Positions 1 through 6,483 of a stretch of DNA of 12,293 bases are shown piece after piece. A program made the translations under genes and the position numbers. How positions within the stretch are numbered: the stretch's first letter is position 1; each line of letters opens with the position of its first letter. The notes under the pieces were generated by a model that saw nothing but the letters and a program-made list of their open reading frames with translations, was not told the DNA's origin and did not search any database. Source of the stretch: Selenomonas sp. (GTDB taxonomy: Bacteria > Bacillota > Negativicutes > Selenomonadales > Selenomonadaceae); the NCBI GenBank assembly GCA_015265235.1, contig JABZYJ010000050.1, positions 1-12,293 of the forward strand, written 5' to 3'.

Positions 1-225
1 ATATACGATCTTTTCATGTTCCATTGGTGGGATCTGAAAGTGAAGGCCACGCAAGACGCCACGCTGAGAAACGGAAAAATATTCTTCAGCAAAGGACGTT
101 GGAAGCCCCAACTGCCGAAACTCCTCAACGTGAAACGTCTTGACAAATGTGCCGCGCCGATCTGCACGCACGATAGGGCAAATTCTCAGGCATCCGGGCA
201 GCGAGGTCTCCTCTGCATCAAACAT
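1..225 (-). CDS. rfbC: dTDP-4-dehydrorhamnose 3,5-epimerase family protein (RmlC-like), 5' part
   Basis: The first 75 codons of a gene that continues past the left edge. The translation has the family's N-terminal layout: an Arg-Gly-x-Phe turn (DRRGTFVKTF, about residues 27-36), the EEYFSVS strand (about 52-58) and the hallmark VLRGLHFQ (about 62-69), where the conserved Arg and His bind the dTDP-sugar phosphates and catalytic site in RmlC enzymes. The known family reaction is double epimerisation at C3 and C5 of dTDP-4-keto-6-deoxyglucose on the way to dTDP-L-rhamnose. Some relatives epimerise only one carbon or make other deoxysugars, so the exact product is open. The ATG at 225-223 sits 7 nt after GGAGG, which directly follows the TGA of the HD gene upstream. 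It is the last gene of the cluster visible here. Family membership is quite sure; the full gene cannot be judged because the beta-barrel core is cut off. Confidence 0.85.
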   Translation of the reverse strand, partial: MFDAEETSLPGCLRICPIVRADRRGTFVKTFHVEEFRQLGLPTSFAEEYFSVSQRGVLRGLHFQIPPMEHEKIVY

Positions 226-230
226 ATTTA

Positions 231-240
231 CACCTCCTCA
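231..240 (-). promoter_or_regulatory. Ribosome binding site of rfbC overlapping the upstream stop
   Basis: On the minus strand the TGA stop of the HD-domain gene (240-238) runs straight into GGAGG (237-233), placed 7 nt before the ATG of rfbC. The ribosome terminating on the HD gene therefore covers the initiation site, which suggests translational coupling. Confidence 0.7.
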
Positions 241-834
241 CAGCGACACAGCAGTACATAGACCGAGCACAGACTCCACCGATCGTCCCATTCTGTACTC
301 GAATTCCCTTTTCATAGCAAACAGCTTCCGCCAGCGCGGCATTGAGGTATGATCCACACCATAGCGAAGCATAATGTCCATCATACGCCGTTCAATCGCC
401 ACGATCCCCTCATGAGTCGCCATCGCATCGCAGAGCTGGATGAGCTGATCATACAGTGTGTAGGTTCGCTTCTGAAGGAAATGTTCTAGGAACGCATAAT
501 CCCCGCGGCTCAGATCCCATCCTCCGTTAACTGCCGTAATATCCTGCACAGGAAAGGAATGGGTCAGACATATTTCTGCCGCCTCTGCATCGCCCTCTGC
601 CAGCAAAAAGCGATAGCCTAGGATCACATGATTCATCCCCATCTCGCCAAATCTGCGGCCAATATCGTGCAGAACGCCAAGAACAAAGGCACGTTCCGCA
701 TCCAGTTCTTCGATATGGACAGCGATACGCTCCGCCGCCGTTCCTACGGCAAGCGAATGGGAAATCCATCCGCCATTGTTGAGAGCACGGGCTTGATCCA
801 GATGGCACAAAGCGTCCCTGCGTGAGATTTTCAC
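238..834 (-). CDS. HD-domain metal-dependent phosphohydrolase-like protein
   Basis: 198 residues. The four metal-ligand positions of the HD superfamily are visible: His26 (in WISHSLAV), the His56-Asp57 doublet (VLHDIGR), His92 (LTHSFP) and Asp136 (LCDAM). These proteins are typically divalent-metal phosphohydrolases acting on nucleotides or related phosphate esters; the substrate here cannot be read from sequence. No signal peptide or membrane segment is seen, so it is probably cytosolic. The start is a GTG (834-832) 5 nt after AGAGGT. An overlapping ATG two bases upstream hits TGA at once and can be excluded. The gene lies 28 nt after the FkbM methyltransferase gene, and its TGA overlaps the ribosome site of rfbC, so it is embedded in the glycan operon. 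A role in trimming nucleotides or sugar phosphates for the pathway is possible but only inferred. Confidence 0.82.
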   Translation of the reverse strand: MKISRRDALCHLDQARALNNGGWISHSLAVGTAAERIAVHIEELDAERAFVLGVLHDIGRRFGEMGMNHVILGYRFLLAEGDAEAAEICLTHSFPVQDITAVNGGWDLSRGDYAFLEHFLQKRTYTLYDQLIQLCDAMATHEGIVAIERRMMDIMLRYGVDHTSMPRWRKLFAMKREFEYRMGRSVESVLGLCTAVSL

Positions 835-862
835 ATTTGACCTCTTCCAGGCACAATTATAT

Positions 863-1927
863 TCAAATTGCGTAAAATACAGACTCTCCGCTTGTCACAC
901 TGTGGTGACGGAAATAGAAACGATATCCATCATAAAATGACTGAATCAACAGCGGTATACGGATATAATCCTCAAGGCTATGATAAACGCAGATGGCGAG
1001 CTTTGGATGAGACTCACGTATTGTCCGCTCTGCACCAAGTAGGGCATTGTACTCCGCGCCCTCGATATCCATCTTAATCAACGTCGGCACTTCGGTCATC
1101 ACTGCATCGAGCGGCATTGCCGTGATCTGCGCCCCATTCCCGTCTCCGTCAAGCCCCAAGCGAGAAGCCGATGGGGTCGCCTGATTTCCTGAAAAAGAGA
1201 GCTGCTCCTCCACATTCCAAAGAGCATAGGGGTAGAGGACGACCTGAGAACGATCTGCATATTTTTTCTTGAGCAGATCACAGCTCTGCCCATCCGGCTC
1301 AAAGGCATGTACGCGAATCTTCGGATTCATAGCGAGTGCCTTGTCGATCTCCTCGCCGCCGCATACTCCCGCATCCACAAGCACATCATCATCACGCAGC
1401 GCAGGAATCACATCATTGGCAAAATATTGATTGACTTCCACAAGAGAGAAATCGACTGGTCGACCATGAACCATATTATCGATCAGGCAGCGATAGAGTC
1501 GGCGTGAGTTCTCATCGGCAAAAGAGGCACAGCTCGTATCAATGTCCTGCTCATGCTCTGTAAAGTAACATGTCGCATCGATCTGGACAGCAGTGCGTAT
1601 ATCTGCTTTTACCTCCTGTTTCTCCAATTGAGAGATAATTTGCAGCAGATTGATGCCGGTAACCCCAACGATGATGACAAGAGGCTGATCCGTTAAATAA
1701 TACCGATGACAAAGCTCGAAGATTTGTTCTGACGACCGCACTGCAATGCCGTCAATCGTTGTCCCCTGCTTATCTTCTGCATTATCACAGTAATAAAGCG
1801 GTTCCTGCAGCATTTTCCGCTCTGCACAGTATTTTCGATAAAACGCACGCGCCACGCGCCCTGTCCCCCAGAGCACATAGTCCCTCCCGCACAGCTCAGC
1901 AAAGACATCCATTCCTTCAGCACACAT
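863..1927 (-). CDS. FkbM-family SAM-dependent methyltransferase with N-terminal Rossmann-like domain
   Basis: 354 residues from the chosen ATG. The N-terminal part (about 1-120) starts with VLWGTGRVAR near residue 18 and a CDN strand near 47-49, resembling the GxGxxx nucleotide-binding domain often seen in sugar-modifying proteins. The C-terminal half is FkbM-like: SAM-binding loop DAGVCGG (about 185-191), acidic FEPD (about 209-212), the family signature KMDIEGAE (about 285-292) and LAICVYHS (about 310-317). FkbM enzymes O-methylate hydroxyls on sugars or polyketides; a sugar target is inferred from context. The frame is open to a GTG at 1936, but that codon overlaps the only good Shine-Dalgarno (GGAG at 1939-1936); the ATG at 1927 has this site 8 nt upstream, so I prefer it. 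It is a paralogue of the FkbM protein at 5332-6483, with the same domain order and similar C-terminal DGYR tail. Confidence 0.87.
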   Translation of the reverse strand: MCAEGMDVFAELCGRDYVLWGTGRVARAFYRKYCAERKMLQEPLYYCDNAEDKQGTTIDGIAVRSSEQIFELCHRYYLTDQPLVIIVGVTGINLLQIISQLEKQEVKADIRTAVQIDATCYFTEHEQDIDTSCASFADENSRRLYRCLIDNMVHGRPVDFSLVEVNQYFANDVIPALRDDDVLVDAGVCGGEEIDKALAMNPKIRVHAFEPDGQSCDLLKKKYADRSQVVLYPYALWNVEEQLSFSGNQATPSASRLGLDGDGNGAQITAMPLDAVMTEVPTLIKMDIEGAEYNALLGAERTIRESHPKLAICVYHSLEDYIRIPLLIQSFYDGYRFYFRHHSVTSGESVFYAI

Positions 1928-1939
1928 GCGCCTCACTCC

Positions 1940-2175
1940 TCAGTGGATTGAATCAGATCCAATATATTGATGATATAGAACCATTCCTATGTTGTACTTC
2001 TTTATATATGCCTACACCGTCTCGGCAACATTCCCTCCTCATGGTTCATGTTGACCGTATATACTCTCAACTCTGTCGCCTTCATACAGGAGGATACATA
2101 GGAAATACCCAGCGGGAGCTGATACCATTCATCGGCTTTGTCAACAAAACGAAGCATTACCAGTAAATAATTCAA
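1940..2175 (-). pseudogene. Decayed remnant of a B12-binding radical SAM gene (N-terminus only)
   Basis: This gap between two genes holds a broken coding remnant. From a TTG at 2175 (another TTG at 2178), preceded by GAGGAG at good spacing, the frame reads MNYLLVMLRFVDKADEWYQL, then PLGISYVSSCMK and VYTVNMNHEEG. That is the typical start of cobalamin-binding radical SAM proteins: a hydrophobic first strand, a WYQ-PLG-YVSA-like segment and a strand ending in N-NH-EG. The frame then drifts and stops at TAA (2004-2002). A one-base shift near 2029-2034 restores VAETV, an in-frame TAG (2014-2012) and AYIKKYNIGMVL, which fits the next helix-strand of the same fold. The recovered frame ends at TGA (1942-1940). 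Intact relatives are several hundred residues long, so the radical SAM core is missing. Two independent lesions plus truncation argue for a pseudogene; the family call rests on remembered motif patterns. Confidence 0.62.
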
Positions 2176-2224
2176 CAAAAGTGCTCCTCAAATAGATTAT
2201 CAGCAGATCCGTCCGGAATATCTC

Positions 2225-3235
2225 CTACGCAATTACACCACGCACCAACAGTTCTGCTGCATCTTCGTCGAGGATATCCTCCTCGAACATGGCATATTGA
2301 TATTGTTGGCATTTCGCACAAATCGGATACTGTTCCTTATGAAGTTCCAGTTGTGCGCGCCGAAACGCTTCTGTCTTCTTCCCCCGCCATATATCCCGCA
2401 TCGATTCTTTAGCAAGATCTCCCAGAATATACGGTGTTTCCATCGAACAGCAGGGCACGATCATACCGTCCGGATTTAGCTGCATCATATAGAATGGCTG
2501 CGGACAGACAGCAGCGTGTCCGACGGCGGCACCATTCTGTGTCACATCTGCAGCACCGCCGAGGCTGTCATAGTCGATCTGTGATACGGCAGGGATGAGA
2601 TGCTCCACGGCAATAAAGTCCGAAATATCACCGAATATCTCCAAAAAACGCTCCTCCTCGCCCTCTTTGAGTGCACAGTCGATGATTTTTACATAGATCT
2701 TCGTCTCTCGGCGATGCTCATAAAAAAACCGAATCTGCTCAACGAGTTCTTGAAAAACGCCGCGCCGGTGCGTATGTGCATACGCCTCATCATCGAGCCC
2801 CTGGATCGAGATGCGAATGCGTCCTAGATTCGCTGCAATAAGTGCATGCGAAAGCTCCTCCGTAAGGGCAAGGCCATTCGTCACGATATCGATGGTATCT
2901 GCAACCCTCCGTTCCGCAGCATAAGCAACCATATCCGCGATGCGAGGATGAAGCAGCGGTTCGCCCGTCCCGGCAAATCGGAGCATCTTCAATGGATGTG
3001 GAAACTCCATCAGCCCATCAATACATTTCCGATAGAGCGCGTAGTCCAGCATAACCTTTCCCGCAACAAATCCGCGCTGCTCCGTTGGAACAGAGTGAAT
3101 GCAGTATGCACAGGCAAGATTGCACCCATACACTGGAAATATTTGCACAGAAAAAGGCGTGGAAAGCGGCAGCACGTCAGCGAGACGAGTGCGTTTTCCT
3201 CCCGGGGTCTGTCCGTCGATTCGCTGTGCTTTCAT
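2225..3235 (-). CDS. Radical SAM enzyme with C-terminal SPASM/Twitch domain (copy 1)
   Basis: 336 residues. The radical SAM cluster motif is C38-x3-C42-x2-C45 (CNLACAYC), followed by the SAM-contact motif GTGEP (about 89-93) and VTNG (about 118-121). The C-terminal region carries C244, C262, C306 and C309, spaced x17, x43 and x2. This is the one-auxiliary-cluster Twitch pattern known from the aminocyclitol dehydrogenase BtrN, rather than the two-cluster full SPASM of peptide-modifying enzymes. A further Cys263 lies next to a presumed ligand. The reaction is probably a radical oxidation, epimerisation or deoxygenation; I infer a sugar substrate from the neighbours. The ATG (3235-3233) has GGAGG 7 nt upstream and overlaps the TGA of the preceding copy as ATGA, indicating coupling. 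It ends in an acidic tail (ILDEDAAELL) shared with its two paralogues. No precursor peptide gene is visible nearby. Confidence 0.88.
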   Translation of the reverse strand: MKAQRIDGQTPGGKRTRLADVLPLSTPFSVQIFPVYGCNLACAYCIHSVPTEQRGFVAGKVMLDYALYRKCIDGLMEFPHPLKMLRFAGTGEPLLHPRIADMVAYAAERRVADTIDIVTNGLALTEELSHALIAANLGRIRISIQGLDDEAYAHTHRRGVFQELVEQIRFFYEHRRETKIYVKIIDCALKEGEEERFLEIFGDISDFIAVEHLIPAVSQIDYDSLGGAADVTQNGAAVGHAAVCPQPFYMMQLNPDGMIVPCCSMETPYILGDLAKESMRDIWRGKKTEAFRRAQLELHKEQYPICAKCQQYQYAMFEEDILDEDAAELLVRGVIA

Positions 3236-4251
3236 CGACGCACCTCCGCAAGACGTGACAGGATTTCCTGTGCTGCGTCATCGAGATGATCCTCCGGGTG
3301 TGCTACGTCATTCGGGGCACAGCAGTTTGCACAGCGTATATTCTCACTGCGGCGGCCTTCCAGCTGCATCCGCCAAAACTCATGCATCTTTTCACCATGC
3401 CACATATCCAGAATACGCCCATGATGGACGTTGCCGAGCACAATGGGTTTATAGATGGTATCGCATGGTTCGACATCGCCGTTTGGAAACACCCCAAGCA
3501 TATAGAACGCAAGCGGGCACACCTGATAAATGCGGTCGGTCTTCACACCGTTGCGGTCGGTTTCGATCACCATGTCCTTCGTCATTTCGACACCGTCGTA
3601 GGCCGGCAGCATGTGCTCGATGTACATCCGATCAGTGCAGTCACCAAAGAGCCGATAGAACTGCTCTTCCTCTCCTTCGTCCAAGGCGACATCCATCACC
3701 TTAAGGAAAAGATTGGTCTGCTTCTTATGTGCATAAAAATAACGAATATTTTCGACGAATTCATCAAAATCTACCTTTGCCCGGCAGATATCTTCATATT
3801 TCTTTGAAGAGAGCCCCTGCAAAGAGACACGAAGCGTATCCAGTCCCGCATCGATCAACGCATCAGCAAGAGCAGGACGAAGCAGCGATGCATTCGAGAT
3901 GATCTCAATGCGCTCCGCGATATTCTTCTCCTTGGCAATGCGCACCATATCAGCAATATGAGGATTGAGCAGAGGTTCCCCTTGGCCGGTGAGCGACAGC
4001 ATTTTTAGTTTATGCGGAAACTCGGCAAGCTGATCGATGGTCTTTACATAGGTCTCCATCGTCATGTGCTCAGGCGTAAAGTCATACTGTTTCTTCATCT
4101 CAGCAAAGCCAAGGGAGTGTCCGCAGTAGGCACATTTGAAGTTGCAGAAAGTCGTTGGAAAGACGAACGCACTGTATGGCGCAGCAAGAGGAAGTACAGA
4201 GGCAAGCTGGACACGATCCGTCCCGTAAATAGGTTTAATCTCCGATGCCAT
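3232..4251 (-). CDS. Radical SAM enzyme with C-terminal SPASM/Twitch domain (copy 2)
   Basis: 339 residues, paralogous along its whole length to the genes on both sides. The cluster motif is C36-x3-C40-x2-C43 (CNFKCAYC), then GQGEP (about 89-93). The auxiliary-cluster cysteines are C245, C263, C307 and C310 (spacing x17, x43, x2), with an extra Cys311 adjacent. Where the other two copies have V/I-T-N-G near residue 120, this one reads ISNAS, a change near the SAM and substrate pocket that hints at a different substrate or product. The ATG (4251-4249) has AAGGAGG 4 nt upstream and follows the TAG of copy 3 after 12 nt; its own TGA overlaps the ATG of copy 1 by 4 nt. Family assignment is firm. 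The specific reaction is unknown; sugar oxidation or epimerisation is an inference from the Twitch pattern and the glycan context. Confidence 0.88.
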   Translation of the reverse strand: MASEIKPIYGTDRVQLASVLPLAAPYSAFVFPTTFCNFKCAYCGHSLGFAEMKKQYDFTPEHMTMETYVKTIDQLAEFPHKLKMLSLTGQGEPLLNPHIADMVRIAKEKNIAERIEIISNASLLRPALADALIDAGLDTLRVSLQGLSSKKYEDICRAKVDFDEFVENIRYFYAHKKQTNLFLKVMDVALDEGEEEQFYRLFGDCTDRMYIEHMLPAYDGVEMTKDMVIETDRNGVKTDRIYQVCPLAFYMLGVFPNGDVEPCDTIYKPIVLGNVHHGRILDMWHGEKMHEFWRMQLEGRRSENIRCANCCAPNDVAHPEDHLDDAAQEILSRLAEVRR

Positions 4252-4263
4252 AATTCCTCCTTC

Positions 4264-5292
4264 CTAGTCGGCAAAAAACGGTAAGAGCCGCTCTGCATCG
4301 TCATCCAGCTGTTCCATCGGATTGTTGATCGCATTAAAGCAGGTACACGTTGCACAGTCCGGAATCTGATCTTTCTCCTTCTTCAGCATCTTGCGCAGAA
4401 ATCCTCTGCGCCGGCTGCCGTTCCATATCTCCATGAGGGTATGTTCCTTCGCATTGCCCATCGAGAGATTCTTACCAAGCCCCGGGACGGGACAAGGAAA
4501 AATATCCCCCTCGCAGCCAATCTGCATAAAGTAGAAGGACTGTGCACAGACCTTGCGGTTGACATCAAGTTCTTCACCATAGAAATTCTTCGTGCCGTCA
4601 ACGATCTCGCGCAGTCCGTCCATTTGCTGCTGCATGACAACGAGATGCTCAATGTAGATGCGATCAGCAAAGGGACTGAAAATCTGGAAGAATTTTTCCT
4701 CGTTTTCTTTTGTTTTGAGCGTCGCGTCAATCGCTTTGATGTAGATTTGTACGTTTCCCTTATGTTCATAAAGATATTTCAAATTCTCCAAATAGCGATC
4801 AAAATCAATCAGGACGCCGCAGGTTTTCTGATAGCCCTCGGCGTCCAGACCCTGCACAGAGATATTGATATTGGTGATGCCCGCCTCGACGAGTGCACGG
4901 CTCTTCTCCGGCGTCAAGAGAAGTCCATTGGTGATCACCTCGACGCGCCCTGCGATCCCCGCCTCGACGGTCATACGCACATAGTCCGGCAGACGTGGAT
5001 TCGTCAGCGGCTCACCAAGCCCCGAAAATACAATTCGTTTGATCCCGCCCTGCGGGAATTCTTTCAAATCTCGAATGATCTTCTCGAAAAAGCCCTCGTC
5101 GATGTGCTGCATACGGTGTCCGAGTGCACGGAACTCCCCGTCCGCCTCGTCACGTGTGGAGTGGATGCAGTAGAAGCACTTGAAATTACAGTACTTTGTC
5201 TGTTCAATATAAACGGTGAACGGATGTGCAAGCGGGATAATCTCCGCGAGCTTCTTCCTCTTCGTATCGTAGTTGGGTTTGATCTCTGCCAT
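4264..5292 (-). CDS. Radical SAM enzyme with C-terminal SPASM/Twitch domain (copy 3)
   Basis: 342 residues, first of the three paralogues in transcription order. The cluster motif is C35-x3-C39-x2-C42 (CNFKCFYC), then GLGEP (about 91-95) and ITNG (about 120-123). Twitch cysteines are C249, C267, C313 and C316 (x17, x45, x2), plus Cys318 two residues further. After the cluster loop there is a charged insert (about residues 46-65) that is longer than in copy 1, and the segment between C267 and C313 is also slightly longer. The C-terminus carries the same acidic tail, here EQLDDDAERLL. The start is the ATG at 5292-5290; the best upstream ribosome site is a purine-rich run, GGAGAGAGAAGAG, somewhat loosely spaced. 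The gene lies 39 nt after the FkbM gene. Function is as for its sisters: radical chemistry of unknown detail, probably on a sugar or sugar nucleotide in the cytosol. Confidence 0.87.
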   Translation of the reverse strand: MAEIKPNYDTKRKKLAEIIPLAHPFTVYIEQTKYCNFKCFYCIHSTRDEADGEFRALGHRMQHIDEGFFEKIIRDLKEFPQGGIKRIVFSGLGEPLTNPRLPDYVRMTVEAGIAGRVEVITNGLLLTPEKSRALVEAGITNINISVQGLDAEGYQKTCGVLIDFDRYLENLKYLYEHKGNVQIYIKAIDATLKTKENEEKFFQIFSPFADRIYIEHLVVMQQQMDGLREIVDGTKNFYGEELDVNRKVCAQSFYFMQIGCEGDIFPCPVPGLGKNLSMGNAKEHTLMEIWNGSRRRGFLRKMLKKEKDQIPDCATCTCFNAINNPMEQLDDDAERLLPFFAD

Positions 5293-5331
5293 TGCTCTTC
5301 TCTCTCCTAGCGGCGATCCTTCGCCACGCGG

Positions 5332-6483
5332 TCATGGAACGGCATACACGACCGTTTCCAGCCCCATAAATTGATAGTTGCGGATATAAATGCGATATCC
5401 GTCATACAGCGACTTGATCTGCAGAGGGATCTCCCACAGATGCGAAATATCGTGATAAACACAGATGGCAAGCTGGGGATGATACTGACGTATCAGCTGT
5501 GCAGCACCTGCAAGCGCGCGCGGCTCCATCCCCTCGATATCCATCTTGATCATCGTCGGGGCAAAGCCACGCAGTACGCCGTCGAGCGGCACACATTGGA
5601 GAACGGCTGTCCCGGATGGATCTGCCTTTGCCGCAGATCGTCCATCTGCCGTCTCGGTAAAGCGCAGCTGCTCATAAGAATCCGATACTCCCAACGGAAG
5701 AATATAGGTCTCGGGAATATCATTTCGCTGCTGAACGAAGGACTGAATCCCCGCACAAAGATCTCCCTGCGGCTCAAATGCAGCATACGCCTCGATGCTC
5801 TCCCCATGATGAAGCAGACTTCGCAGAGTATCACCATCGTATGCACCGCAGTCAATCATACGACGATAGTCCATCTGTTCCGGGACATCTTCCGCAAGAT
5901 ACTGCCCCTCTATAGGAAGCGGCATGGGAAATCGTGTGACATCACCTGCACGGTATGCTGTGAGGACGGCGAGAAAAAACGTCCGCTCCTCCTCCGTCGA
6001 GAACAGTTCGCACGCTGCCTTTATCTGCTGTTCATCACGTGCGAGATTGGCAGGATCATAGGATCCGATAAACAGATGTGACAGAAAGGATTGACTTTCG
6101 ATGGTCTGCCAGTTGATCTCATGAAGGGCATATATATGGCAAAATCCCTCCTCCCGGAGGCATTGCCGTATCATGGCATCCTGCGTCCGCCCGAACAGTC
6201 CTGCCAAGATGACAACCGCATCCTCATGATAAGGTTTCAGTTCCTTTGCTGTCGGAATAAAAGCCGATACAGGCGTACTGCAAGCAGCAGCATTCCGATC
6301 AATAAAGCAGATCGGCTGCACCCCATTTTCCATGAGGCACGCATACAGCTTCCTGCCAAGATTACCCGCCCCATAGAGCAGTATCTTGGATTCCTTCCAT
6401 GCAGAAAATCCGCCAACACCGCCGGCTCTTGGCTTCTCTGCAAAGAGACGGTTCAAGGACTCACTGTCTCCAAAATGCTTCAT
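5332..6483 (-). CDS. FkbM-family SAM-dependent methyltransferase with N-terminal Rossmann-like domain
   Basis: 383 residues. The N-terminal domain opens with ILLYGAGNLG (about 34-43) followed by ICFIDRN (about 58-64), a classic glycine-rich nucleotide-binding start with an acidic residue after strand 2. The FkbM methyltransferase half shows DCGAYDGD (about 211-218), FEPQ (236-239), KMDIEGME (313-320) and LAICVYHD (338-345). FkbM enzymes transfer methyl from SAM to a hydroxyl; here most likely to a sugar of the glycan built by this cluster (inference). The N-terminal domain may bind a sugar nucleotide, or be a structural relic. The ATG (6483-6481) has GAGGA 8 nt upstream and overlaps the TGA of the glycosyltransferase gene before it (ATGA). 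It is paralogous to the gene at 863-1927, with the radical SAM trio between them. Confidence 0.88.
   Translation of the reverse strand: MKHFGDSESLNRLFAEKPRAGGVGGFSAWKESKILLYGAGNLGRKLYACLMENGVQPICFIDRNAAACSTPVSAFIPTAKELKPYHEDAVVILAGLFGRTQDAMIRQCLREEGFCHIYALHEINWQTIESQSFLSHLFIGSYDPANLARDEQQIKAACELFSTEEERTFFLAVLTAYRAGDVTRFPMPLPIEGQYLAEDVPEQMDYRRMIDCGAYDGDTLRSLLHHGESIEAYAAFEPQGDLCAGIQSFVQQRNDIPETYILPLGVSDSYEQLRFTETADGRSAAKADPSGTAVLQCVPLDGVLRGFAPTMIKMDIEGMEPRALAGAAQLIRQYHPQLAICVYHDISHLWEIPLQIKSLYDGYRIYIRNYQFMGLETVVYAVP

Noticed and set aside
1934..1936. GTG as start of the left FkbM gene
   Set aside because: It overlaps the Shine-Dalgarno itself; the ATG at 1927 is 8 nt downstream of that site and needs no other signal.
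1759..2166. Plus-strand open frame of 135 codons spanning the gap between the FkbM and radical SAM genes
   Set aside because: Half of it is antisense to the FkbM gene, and the minus strand of the gap reads better as the B12 radical SAM relic.
1928..2224. Possible precursor peptide for the radical SAM enzymes
   Set aside because: The only short frame with a ribosome site is the N-terminus of a larger protein family, not a leader-core peptide, and no Cys-rich or repeat core is seen in any gap.
4441..5310. Long plus-strand open frame of 289 codons opposite radical SAM copy 3
   Set aside because: It is fully antisense to a gene with intact cluster motifs, has no recognisable domain and looks like a codon-bias shadow.
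5312..5325. Small hairpin GGCGA-AGGA-TCGCC on the minus strand between the FkbM gene and radical SAM copy 3
   Set aside because: Only 5 bp with no T-run after it, so it is too weak for a terminator; at most a minor mRNA structure.
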